NCBI GenBank assembly: GCA_029062865.1
Contig: JAIDPG010000257.1
Span: 1 to 22,388 of the forward strand
DNA length: 22,388 nucleotides
Direction of reading: 5' to 3'
Source: Oscillospiraceae bacterium
GTDB lineage: Bacteria > Bacillota > Clostridia > Oscillospirales > Ruminococcaceae
This document shows positions 1-7,300 of the stretch, in pieces (position 1 is the first letter of the stretch; the number at the start of each line of letters is the position of its first letter). The notes beneath the pieces are model-generated. The model saw only the letters and a list, made by a program, of their open reading frames with translations. It was not told the DNA's origin and made no database searches. The position numbers and the translations under genes are program-made.

Positions 1-1355
1 TCGTCGGGTGGCAGTTCGGAAAAGGGGCGCAGCAGGATGTGAATTTTCTTGTCATTGTCGCGGTTTTTGCCGTTTTCGGGAACGCCAAAGCGCCACAAAT
101 TCAAGAAATGAAACCGACACCAGCGGATGTGTTCAAGCTCCGCGAGCTCCTCGATATACTCGTCGCCCTTCGTGCGGCTTGCCCACAGCGTTTTCAAAAT
201 CGGAATATAGTCCGCGGAGGATATGTTTGACGTTTTCAAAAAGCCGTTAAGCTTGTTCCATTCCGCGCGAATGTCCGATATTTCTCCGTTTCCGTATTGC
301 TTTAAATACGAGTAATGCAGCTCCATAGCGTCGGCAACCAAATCGTTTCGGCGAATGTTGGCGTCGGTGTAAATCTCGCTGTTTTTTCCGAATGATTTCA
401 ACCGCGGGAAATTCAGAAAATCCGCCATGTCGCTGTCAGGATGAGAATAACAGTATATTACACCGCCGCACAGCCCCGCGATCGTTTGAAATTCCACAAC
501 GGAAACCTTTCCGCAAACAATTACTATATCTGATTTTTTGATGATCTCGGCGTTGCTGTCATCGTCGGGCTTCAGATAATTAACGCGGTCGCGGCAGAAA
601 AGCGGGATGCCGCCGTGGAGGGTTTGGTGGGATTTGTCCGAGCCGATGAAGTTATAAACGATCTCCTGCGAAAGCGAGTATAAATTGAGCTGCAAGCCGT
701 AATTCAGCACGCTTTGCCCTAAGTGATCGGTTCCGAGAATAGTTATCTCAACGCGCGGCTTTGGATCTTTCCACAACGCTATTTGCTTCCACAGTGTGCG
801 CGCCGCTGCTCCGTCAATGTCAAAAAAATAAATGTTCGCTTTGTCCGACAGCTCTTTTGTAAAGCCGTAGTTCATTTCCCGCAGCGCAATGTATACCTTG
901 CTCTTTTTTATCGCTTTGATGTTTTCGCGGTAGAATTTCAAGCTCTCAGTGTCGGAGTTTAACATAATAATATGCGATTTCGCAAGCGGATTAAATTCTC
1001 TTCCGGGATAAATCACGCTTCGTTTCGGCTTATCAAAAACGATATTGACATCTTCGTCGCTGTAAACAGCAATGCTGTCTTTTCCAAGACAGCAAAGCGC
1101 TTGTGAAAGTCTGATCCAGATGCGGCGCACCGCGTACAGGATCGCGGAGGTCGTAACCAGCGCCGCCGTCCACCTTGCGATTTCAATCGGGATATTGTAA
1201 GCGTCGGACACGGGGTTTACAAAATACAGCGCGAAGCTTGCGTAAAGCGCGTCCGACAGCTTTTCTCCGCTTGAACGATATCCCAAGGTTCCGATTACAA
1301 ACGGACAAATTGCCAACACCGGAACGCATTTTCCGAGAAAGCGTTTAAAACTCAT
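1..1355 (-). CDS. Membrane TrkA-N-like Rossmann protein with RyR domain (3' part cut by window edge)
   Basis: An open frame runs from ATG at 1355 to the window edge, giving 451 residues with no stop, so the C-terminus is missing. A GGAG ribosome site precedes the ATG, 13 bases after the TIR gene stop. Two hydrophobic helices (about 5-24 and 62-80) flank a segment, LYASFALYFVNP...IEIAR, resembling the N-terminus of bacterial TrkA-N/RyR membrane proteins. The cytoplasmic part has Rossmann-like signatures (ILGTDHLGQSVL, about 206-217, a GxDxxG nucleotide-binding loop) and several predicted strand-helix units. Residues about 400-449 match a RyR (ryanodine receptor repeat) domain: ELAELEHIRWCRFHFL, then LWRFG and LLRPFSELP. 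The 2-helix plus RCK/TrkA-N layout recalls ligand-gated channels, but no K+ selectivity filter is visible. It is the last gene of the operon in view and may be the membrane effector or sensor. Family assignment is fairly secure; function is inferred. Confidence 0.8.
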   Translation of the reverse strand, partial: MSFKRFLGKCVPVLAICPFVIGTLGYRSSGEKLSDALYASFALYFVNPVSDAYNIPIEIARWTAALVTTSAILYAVRRIWIRLSQALCCLGKDSIAVYSDEDVNIVFDKPKRSVIYPGREFNPLAKSHIIMLNSDTESLKFYRENIKAIKKSKVYIALREMNYGFTKELSDKANIYFFDIDGAAARTLWKQIALWKDPKPRVEITILGTDHLGQSVLNYGLQLNLYSLSQEIVYNFIGSDKSHQTLHGGIPLFCRDRVNYLKPDDDSNAEIIKKSDIVIVCGKVSVVEFQTIAGLCGGVIYCYSHPDSDMADFLNFPRLKSFGKNSEIYTDANIRRNDLVADAMELHYSYLKQYGNGEISDIRAEWNKLNGFLKTSNISSADYIPILKTLWASRTKGDEYIEELAELEHIRWCRFHFLNLWRFGVPENGKNRDNDKKIHILLRPFSELPPD

Positions 1356-1368
1356 AATTCATCTCCGT

Positions 1369-2775
1369 TTAGTCCTCTAAAAAGTTGCGCTTTCCGGACG
1401 CTTTTGGGCTTGCGGGCTTTGTCTCGTCAAGCCCGTCGATGCGGAACTGCGAAATATCCTCTCCGCAGACAGCTATTGCCTTTGCTATTTGCTTAAGCTT
1501 TGCCTGCCGGCTGAACGAGGTGCCTATTGAATATGTAATGCCGTTGAAGGAAAACTCGCTTCCCGTGCGGAAATACGAGTTGTCGGAAAGCGCGCTCATC
1601 GGCGCGAGCTTTATCGCGAGAAGCTCCGCAAGCTGCTCTCTTTTATCAAAGTGCTTTTCCATAAGGAATTTCAACACATCGACCATCATCTGCGTTTGAT
1701 TTCCGGAATGTTCCGCCCCGTAAATCGTGTAAGTCTCGTCGCCGCTGTCGGAAGACCTTGTTTTCACGCTGCTCGGCAGCTCTATCTGCTCCGATTGAAG
1801 CACCGAAAAATCCTCCCCGCAGATCGTCAGCAGCTGCGCGATATTCCGAAGCTTTTCGGCGTAGTTCAGCGCCGTGCCGATAAAGATTCCGCGCCCTATG
1901 GGTAAATAGCAGCCCGAATTATAGCGCGAAGGAGTGGAAGCCGTTTTGTTTTCGGGCTTTTCGTAATTCACTGCCGAAGCGCATCTGATAAGCGGCTTTT
2001 CGGGGTCCGAGAGTATTTTATCCACCGCCTCGGAGTGTTTTTGAAGAACCTTCGCGAAAACATTCAGCATCATATTCGCTTGGTTGTCTGTGTATTCCTT
2101 GCCGTATATCGTGTAGGTGATGTCGCCGGTCGAAGAGGCGGACTTTGTTTTGCTTGTTTTATCGTCGCTTTTTAGGATTTTCGGGGTTTCCGTCGCGGGA
2201 GCGGAAGCTGCCTTCGGTTGAGGCTCGGCTTCCGGCTTTGAGGCAGGAGCCGCCGCTGCGCATATCTCGATATCAGGAGCGTTTATTTCGATTGCTCTGC
2301 GAATATCGTTGTAATAAGCATCCGAATCAAGGTTGACGTTTATATATTTCAATTTGGAGTCAAGATGATTGCTGATTATCCTTTCGGCAATGTTCACTTT
2401 TTCCGGGAAAGTGTCATTGTACAGCTCGACTATGTCTTTCGTGACAAGATTGTCAAATGCCTTTTCGGCGAAATTTATCGGAATTATTATCTTTCCGTAA
2501 AATTTTGCTTTATCGAGCTCCTTTTCAACATTTTCGCTTGTGAGTGCGTTTATGCTCGCAAAGAACAGAACCGCCTTGCATTTCGGGCTTCTGAGCTTGG
2601 GCAACGCTACGTCGTCCCAGTTTTTCCCGGCGTACAGCTCTGCGTCGTACCAGATGTTTATCCCGTAACGGCTAAACAACTCGCTCACTGTCTTTTCCAT
2701 CACGTCAATGTTTGCGTGTGAATAGCTTATAAAAATGTAAGGCTTCTGAGGATCGAAGAAAACCTCGTTTATCAT
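1369..2775 (-). CDS. TIR-domain protein with tandemly duplicated C-terminal domain
   Basis: Residues below count from the ATG at 2784. Residues 15-105 form a TIR domain: YIFISYSHAN at the first strand, GINIWYD, and SENVEKELDKA, whose Glu89 aligns with the catalytic Glu of TIR NADases. An Ala/Pro/Lys-rich linker (about 176-218) leads to two copies of one domain of about 105 residues (221-330 and 349-455). Each starts TYTIYG, continues with NQ..MM and a helix ending near KH, and closes with a helix and ICGED or VCGED. I do not recognise this repeated domain; it may bind a ligand or partner. I prefer ATG 2775, which has GAGAGG nine bases upstream and starts just after the HD-RyR stop. ATG 2784 would sit directly on that site. 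TIR proteins commonly cleave NAD or make cyclic ADP-ribose-type signals in phage defence; activity here is inferred. Confidence 0.88.
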   Translation of the reverse strand: MINEVFFDPQKPYIFISYSHANIDVMEKTVSELFSRYGINIWYDAELYAGKNWDDVALPKLRSPKCKAVLFFASINALTSENVEKELDKAKFYGKIIIPINFAEKAFDNLVTKDIVELYNDTFPEKVNIAERIISNHLDSKLKYINVNLDSDAYYNDIRRAIEINAPDIEICAAAAPASKPEAEPQPKAASAPATETPKILKSDDKTSKTKSASSTGDITYTIYGKEYTDNQANMMLNVFAKVLQKHSEAVDKILSDPEKPLIRCASAVNYEKPENKTASTPSRYNSGCYLPIGRGIFIGTALNYAEKLRNIAQLLTICGEDFSVLQSEQIELPSSVKTRSSDSGDETYTIYGAEHSGNQTQMMVDVLKFLMEKHFDKREQLAELLAIKLAPMSALSDNSYFRTGSEFSFNGITYSIGTSFSRQAKLKQIAKAIAVCGEDISQFRIDGLDETKPASPKASGKRNFLED

Positions 2776-2776
2776 T

Positions 2777-4834
2777 TTAATCATCCTCTCTATTCATCTT
2801 GAGTCTGTATATCCTAAGTCCGTCGTACATTTTAAGCAGCGCGAGCATACAGCTCATAGGCTCGGTGTCCTTGTCCTGTTCGCCTTTGTCAAGACGGTCA
2901 TAGTTTGCTTTTGCCGCTTCTGCGGTGACTTCAAAGCCGTCATATCCCGGGATCATATCCTTGTGCTGACGGAGAAGGTCGCGCTGCGTTTTTTCGGGTT
3001 CGCCGTAAGTCCACCCCATATCGTAATGCTCCTGAAGCCAGCGCCGGTGCTCAAGAATTCCTATCACTCCAAGCTCTTCCGGCTCGAAGCTCTCAACCAT
3101 CTTAAAATCGACCTGCTTGTCCGTATAGAAGCAGCCGATGAGATCCATATATCCCGCAAACGCCTTTGCCTGGTTGATGTTCGAGAGCTTGTACTCCAGC
3201 GAAAGCTTGTCAAACGATTCCGCAAAGCCGTTTATCACGTCCTTGTCCAAAAGGTATTTTTCCTCCGCCTCAAGCCCATTTTCGTGAGCGGTTTTCCAAT
3301 CGGCGCTGCTCCAGCGGCCGTTTAAAACAACGGCGAAGTTATAGAGGCTGAAAAAGTTGCTGCTCGAAAGCCCGCTTGCGCCGTTGAAGCTCTTCTCCCG
3401 GCTGCTCGTCGAAACGGCAAGAGAAATTTCGGAAAGGTCGACGATTCGCTTTATGTCCTTTAAAAACGCAGATTCCTCTCCGTTCTTAGCATACATCTCC
3501 GAATATGCCTTAAGCTTAGGCTTTTTTGGCTCTTTATCACGCGGCTTGCCGTTGGCTTCCCAATCCTTCAGATCCTTCTCGTAGGCTTCGAGCGCCTTCT
3601 CAAAATATTCGGTTTTTTGCTTTTCGTTCTCGTCGAAAAGATAAGTTACGTTTATTTCCTTGTTGTTGAAAACGATTTCGCAGCTCATTGGGTGAAGCTC
3701 GAGTTTGGAGTTTCTTCCGTAAGCCACGCGATCCCAGCATTGAAGCTCGTCGCAGAGCATAAGTAAAAACGCCAGCGGGTGGTTTTCCGCCTTAAACGGA
3801 ACGTTAAGCTGCTTGTCTTTATAATACGCAATTGAGAATTTATACAGGCTGTTGTGGAGAATGATGGCGGTCAGCGCGTCAACGGTCTCTCTGTCGAACC
3901 GATAACTTTCGATTTTGCCGAGCTCCTTAAATAAAATGTTCGCGCTGAAATACGCGTGATCCATAAAATGATTGAAGCAGTCGGGATTTGTCGGTTTGGT
4001 TCTGAGAATTACCTCTATGGCGTTCTTGTCAAAGTGGTATTCCTCGCCGAGCTTCCTCCATATATCATAAGCGAAAAGCTCGTTGGTGTCCGCAAAGCCC
4101 TTCCACTCGGAATTAAACTCGTCTCTAAAGATTTCGCGCAGCTGTGCGTTTGCGCTGCCGTTGATCGTTACGAGCTTGTCGAGGCGCTTGTATTTCATAT
4201 ACGGGGAGTTTTTCCGCTCCTCTTTTTTTACATCAAAGTAAGACTCCACCTGCTCGAACGGCAGCTCGAACGGATATCCGATGTCGTGAAACAGCGAAGC
4301 AAGCCCCCAGAATTTCAGAAAATGATGCGCCGCCGCGCGCTCGTCCTCAAGGCTGTAGAACCTCGCGTACTTGTTTCTGAACGAGCTTATCGAGTTGTAA
4401 ATCGCAAGCCCAAGCGCAAACACATAAACCGAGTGGGAGTAGTGGTCGCGGTGCTTCATCAAAAGCCCGCTTCCGTTTGCCTCAAACTCCGACAGCAGCT
4501 CTATCATTCTGCGGGAGTCGCCGTATTTCCCGACGAACATCTCCAGATAGCAGAAATAAACGTCAAACGCGTCCTCCTTCATACCGGAGTCCAGAAAGCG
4601 CGACAGCGCGTTTTCAAAGGCAAGCCTGTCGACGTCCATCTGCATATTGTACGGAATTTGATTGGGCTTAAGCGACGTGCCGAGATAATTCCCGGCGCTC
4701 TCCTGTTTCGCCATATCCTCATCAAACCGCAAGCCCTCGCAGCTTTCCCTAATAAAACCAAGCGCCGCGCCCTTAAGCGAAGATTTCGCTGCCTCGATGC
4801 TTCTGATCGGATTTTTAAAAGTTGTGTATCCCAT
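2777..4834 (-). CDS. HD-domain phosphohydrolase-like protein with C-terminal RyR domain
   Basis: The 685-residue protein begins at ATG 4834 behind a GGAGG site (4839-4843). The strong promoter at 4871-4899 rules out the in-frame upstream extension to 5074. The N-terminal two thirds carry HD-superfamily metal-site motifs: DHYSHSVYVF (His131/His134), LFHDIGYPFE (His183-Asp184), DHAYFSANIL (His293), IILHN (His327) and LCDELQCWDR (Asp362). A charged, Lys/Glu/Pro-rich stretch (about 405-445) follows. Residues about 585-660 match a RyR domain: ILEHRRWLQEHYDMGWTYG, then HKDMIP and YDRLDKGEQDKD. HD proteins hydrolyse phosphoesters, often nucleotides or cyclic nucleotides; all expected ligands seem present, so it may be active. 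It is first in the operon and its stop lies one base before the preferred TIR start. Fusion of HD and RyR is unusual. It could degrade a nucleotide signal or be an effector controlled through RyR; the sequence does not decide. Confidence 0.85.
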   Translation of the reverse strand: MGYTTFKNPIRSIEAAKSSLKGAALGFIRESCEGLRFDEDMAKQESAGNYLGTSLKPNQIPYNMQMDVDRLAFENALSRFLDSGMKEDAFDVYFCYLEMFVGKYGDSRRMIELLSEFEANGSGLLMKHRDHYSHSVYVFALGLAIYNSISSFRNKYARFYSLEDERAAAHHFLKFWGLASLFHDIGYPFELPFEQVESYFDVKKEERKNSPYMKYKRLDKLVTINGSANAQLREIFRDEFNSEWKGFADTNELFAYDIWRKLGEEYHFDKNAIEVILRTKPTNPDCFNHFMDHAYFSANILFKELGKIESYRFDRETVDALTAIILHNSLYKFSIAYYKDKQLNVPFKAENHPLAFLLMLCDELQCWDRVAYGRNSKLELHPMSCEIVFNNKEINVTYLFDENEKQKTEYFEKALEAYEKDLKDWEANGKPRDKEPKKPKLKAYSEMYAKNGEESAFLKDIKRIVDLSEISLAVSTSSREKSFNGASGLSSSNFFSLYNFAVVLNGRWSSADWKTAHENGLEAEEKYLLDKDVINGFAESFDKLSLEYKLSNINQAKAFAGYMDLIGCFYTDKQVDFKMVESFEPEELGVIGILEHRRWLQEHYDMGWTYGEPEKTQRDLLRQHKDMIPGYDGFEVTAEAAKANYDRLDKGEQDKDTEPMSCMLALLKMYDGLRIYRLKMNREDD

Positions 4835-4870
4835 AATTCCTCCAAAAATAAAAATTTTCCTATAATTTAC

Positions 4871-4899
4871 ATTATACATTATATTTCGACGAAAGTCAA
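4871..4899 (-). promoter_or_regulatory. Sigma-A promoter of the HD-RyR/TIR/RyR operon
   Basis: On the minus strand TTGACT (4894-4899) is separated by exactly 17 bases from TATAAT (4871-4876). Transcription would start near 4864, giving a leader of about 30 bases to the ATG at 4834. This supports constitutive expression of the three-gene cassette and fixes the start of the first gene. Confidence 0.85.
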
Positions 4900-5055
4900 T
4901 AGCGCCACAGAGAAGCACTTCCCACGAAATGCTGTTATAGTATCTATGGAGAAGTCCGCCTCTTTCCGTATGTGTTTTTGTCGTTATTAACATCACACCA
5001 TATTTGAGGCAGGTTTCTCTGCTTTTTCGGGGTATATCTATTATATTATAACAAT

Positions 5056-5086
5056 AAAAATTCCCCGCCGACAATTCGGCGGGGAA
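5056..5086 (-). terminator. Rho-independent terminator of the sigma/serpin operon
   Basis: A perfect 10-bp stem (5061-5070 with 5077-5086, loop ACAATT) is followed on the minus strand by TTTTTATTGTTAT. It lies 50 bases past the serpin stop and separates that operon from the RyR/TIR cassette. Confidence 0.85.
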
Positions 5087-5135
5087 TGCTTTGGTCAGCC
5101 CTCTTTTGTACGGCTCCTCGACTTATTTCTGCTTA

Positions 5136-6572
5136 TTACGGATTAACCACCGTTCCGATAAACAGCGGCTGATCCGTATCGCTTGTTATAACGAAAACAA
5201 ACGGTCTGTCGAGGATAAAGTCCATTTCGTCCTCGGGAGGAAGCGCGACTCCGCCCGAGTAGAGAATTTCGGTGAACGCCGCCGCGGTGCAGCCCTCCTC
5301 GTCGATTACGACCCGCGCCGCGTGGTTCGCTTCGCTGATGAACACAGTGTCGTCCGAAAGCGGGGAGAAATCGGATTTTCCCGCGTCGAAAACGTCCGTC
5401 ACGCCGAGCCTCTCCAAGCCCTCGGAAAGCCCGATTTTCGACGAAACATCAAACCTCGGCACGGAGAGATTTATCTTTATGCTCTTGCTGTTCTCCCACG
5501 GGTTTTCCCAATCGGTGCGTCTGCTTATCAGGTCAAGATACTCGCCCGAGCTCAGAACGTCGTCTATTGTTTTGTCCTCGTCGGGCAGAATAAACCACAT
5601 CACCCCGCCTTCGCTGAAACCCAAATTAACCGCGCCGAAATCCTCGCCCGCATAGTAGGTGCCGAAGTTTCTCTTTTTGTTCATAAACTCGGTCTCAACG
5701 TCACCGCTCGGCGCGTGGAACGTTTTGGTGTCGTTTTCGCTTTTGTCAAATTCATTGCTCCATTTCGCGCGGAAATACACCGTAGAATACAGCGCCATAA
5801 CCGTCGCGGGGTCGAGCTCAACGTCCTTGACGTAATCGCTGAGCAGCCCGCCCGTCTGCTCGTTCAGCCATTTTTGAATTGCCTTGTTGATTTCGTCCGA
5901 GCCCAGCCCCCCGCGATAGGACGATGCGTAATAATTCTCGGCAAGCGTGTCGACTGTCCGCTGTTTGAAGCTTACGTTTTCGTCCAGCCAAATAGAATTC
6001 GCGAGAATTGACGTTACCGCGCCGTCGTCGCAGTAATTTGCCCGCCACATATTCTTCGCGTCCTCGCGGAGCTCTTCGATATTCTCCGAGCCGAGCAGAT
6101 CAAGTATCTGCTGTCTGCTTTCTCCGTCGGTCGTCTCGCCGAGCATCGCGAGCGCCATATAAATGTTCACCGGCGAATACGCACGGTTTTCCTCGCCCGA
6201 CAGAAACTCCGCCGCGGTTTTTTTGTAGAACTCGCTCACGTCGCTGTCGATGAGATCTCCGATTTCCCAACGCGCGCGTCTTTCCGCGTACCACTTGTCG
6301 CTGTTATATCCCATCTCGTTGTTTGGGTATTCCTCCGCTTTGGGATAAGCCGCCTCGGCAAGCGCGAAGCCCGAAACGCCGCGCGGCATTATCGCGAAAA
6401 CGCCGATCACGATCGCCAGACAAGCCGCTATCGGAGCGACTATTTTCAGCGGGAATTTCCGCGCCTTTTTTCCCGTTTTTGATTCTTTTTCGGTTCTTCT
6501 TTCGTCGGCTTTTTCGATGATCTCCTCGTCGATATTGCCGATCGCTTCACTTAATTTCTCGGATTTTTTCAT
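5136..6572 (-). CDS. Membrane-anchored serpin with anti-sigma-like N-terminus
   Basis: The 478-residue protein has three parts. A charged cytoplasmic head (1-40) contains AIGNIDEEIIEKADE, of the type seen at the start of membrane proteins encoded after ECF sigma genes. One transmembrane helix follows (about 42-62). Residues about 95-478 form a serpin domain. The serpin hinge is visible at 425-434 (EEGCTAAAFT) and the C-terminal signature at 454-460 (LDRPFVF), ending with FIGTVVNP. Serpins trap proteases by cleavage in the reactive loop; counting from the hinge, P1-P1' falls near Gly441-Val442 (approximate). Position P14, usually a small residue such as Thr, is Cys. The start codon overlaps the sigma factor stop (ATGA), implying translational coupling. 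I infer an extracellular protease inhibitor whose short cytoplasmic tail may restrain its partner sigma factor. The serpin call is strong, the anti-sigma role tentative. Confidence 0.9.
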   Translation of the reverse strand: MKKSEKLSEAIGNIDEEIIEKADERRTEKESKTGKKARKFPLKIVAPIAACLAIVIGVFAIMPRGVSGFALAEAAYPKAEEYPNNEMGYNSDKWYAERRARWEIGDLIDSDVSEFYKKTAAEFLSGEENRAYSPVNIYMALAMLGETTDGESRQQILDLLGSENIEELREDAKNMWRANYCDDGAVTSILANSIWLDENVSFKQRTVDTLAENYYASSYRGGLGSDEINKAIQKWLNEQTGGLLSDYVKDVELDPATVMALYSTVYFRAKWSNEFDKSENDTKTFHAPSGDVETEFMNKKRNFGTYYAGEDFGAVNLGFSEGGVMWFILPDEDKTIDDVLSSGEYLDLISRRTDWENPWENSKSIKINLSVPRFDVSSKIGLSEGLERLGVTDVFDAGKSDFSPLSDDTVFISEANHAARVVIDEEGCTAAAFTEILYSGGVALPPEDEMDFILDRPFVFVITSDTDQPLFIGTVVNP

Positions 6573-7126
6573 ATTACGTACCCCTCGCTTTCCAGATGTT
6601 TTTTCAGTTCCTTTCGCACGCGGAACAACGTGTTTTTCACCTTCGAAACGTTCACTCCGAAATATCCCGCGATCTCCCTTATGCTGTCGCAGAAATAATA
6701 TCGGCAGACGAACATATCCCGCTCATCGTCGCGGCAGCGGCGCAGGAATCGCTCGATAATTTCCACCAGCTCGGAAAGCTCCGCATGCTCGGAAACATCG
6801 CCCGCGCCCGCGCACTCGCCAAGCTCGTCCAGCGACAGCTCGTATTCCGTGCCACCGCGCTTTTTGCTGGTTTTTTTGCGCAGGCGGTCAATTGAGAGTT
6901 CGCGCGTGATCTTCCCGAGATAATGCTTAAGCACGGCGGGAATGTTCGGCGGGATAGTGTTCCACGCCTTGAAATACGTATCGTTGACGCACTCCTCGCC
7001 GTCCTCAAAATTCCCGAGAACGTTCAGCGCGATTTTCGTGAGATACCCGGAATATTTCGCCGCCGTCTGCTTTATCGCGCTCTCGTCGCGGCTTTGATAC
7101 AGCGCGATAATTTCGTTGTCTTCCAA
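6569..7126 (-). CDS. ECF-family RNA polymerase sigma factor
   Basis: The 185-residue protein shows sigma region 2 (LGNFEDGEECVNDTYFKAW, about 37-55, then the RELSIDRLRKK segment) and region 4 (SIREIAGYFGVNVSKVKN, about 147-164, a helix-turn-helix for -35 recognition). It starts with TTG at 7126, preceded by a strong AAAGGAGGAG site. Its stop overlaps the serpin ATG by four bases, so the two are co-translated. A sigma-A-type promoter lies at 7200-7228, so basal expression does not need autoregulation. It probably directs transcription in response to an envelope signal relayed by the membrane-bound serpin product. Targets cannot be read from the window. Confidence 0.92.
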   Translation of the reverse strand: MEDNEIIALYQSRDESAIKQTAAKYSGYLTKIALNVLGNFEDGEECVNDTYFKAWNTIPPNIPAVLKHYLGKITRELSIDRLRKKTSKKRGGTEYELSLDELGECAGAGDVSEHAELSELVEIIERFLRRCRDDERDMFVCRYYFCDSIREIAGYFGVNVSKVKNTLFRVRKELKKHLESEGYVI

Positions 7127-7199
7127 GAAGCTCTCCTCCTTTCCGCCATCATAAATATAACCGTAAAAAGTGTGGGGTTGGTTTAATTTTTCTTAAAAT

Positions 7200-7228
7200 A
7201 TTTTATCACATAATTATAAAATTGTCAA
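7200..7228 (-). promoter_or_regulatory. Sigma-A promoter of the sigma/serpin operon
   Basis: Minus-strand TTGACA (7223-7228), a 17-base spacer and TAAAAT (7200-7205). The predicted leader is about 66 bases to the TTG start at 7126. Confidence 0.8.
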
Positions 7229-7244
7229 ATTGTCGATAACAGCA

Positions 7245-7288
7245 AAAACAAAACGCGCGGACAGGCTTCGCTCTCCGCGCGTTTTTTT
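7245..7288. terminator. Bidirectional terminator hairpin
   Basis: An 11-bp stem (7251-7261 with 7274-7284) is flanked by a T tract on the plus side (TTTTTTT after 7281) and by TTTTGTTTTTG on the minus side. It ends the sigma-LRR transcript. Confidence 0.8.
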
Positions 7289-7300
7289 GTTTCGTTTCTC

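Noticed and set aside
3956..4990. Long plus-strand open frame opposite the HD-RyR gene
   Set aside because: Antisense shadow with Arg/Leu/Val-rich composition, no domain and no ribosome site. The same holds for plus-strand frames at 5091-6011, 10058-10762, 17328-17927 and 18763-19605.
4835..5074. N-terminal extension of the HD-RyR protein
   Set aside because: It would cross the TTGACT-N17-TATAAT promoter, while ATG 4834 has a perfect GGAGG.
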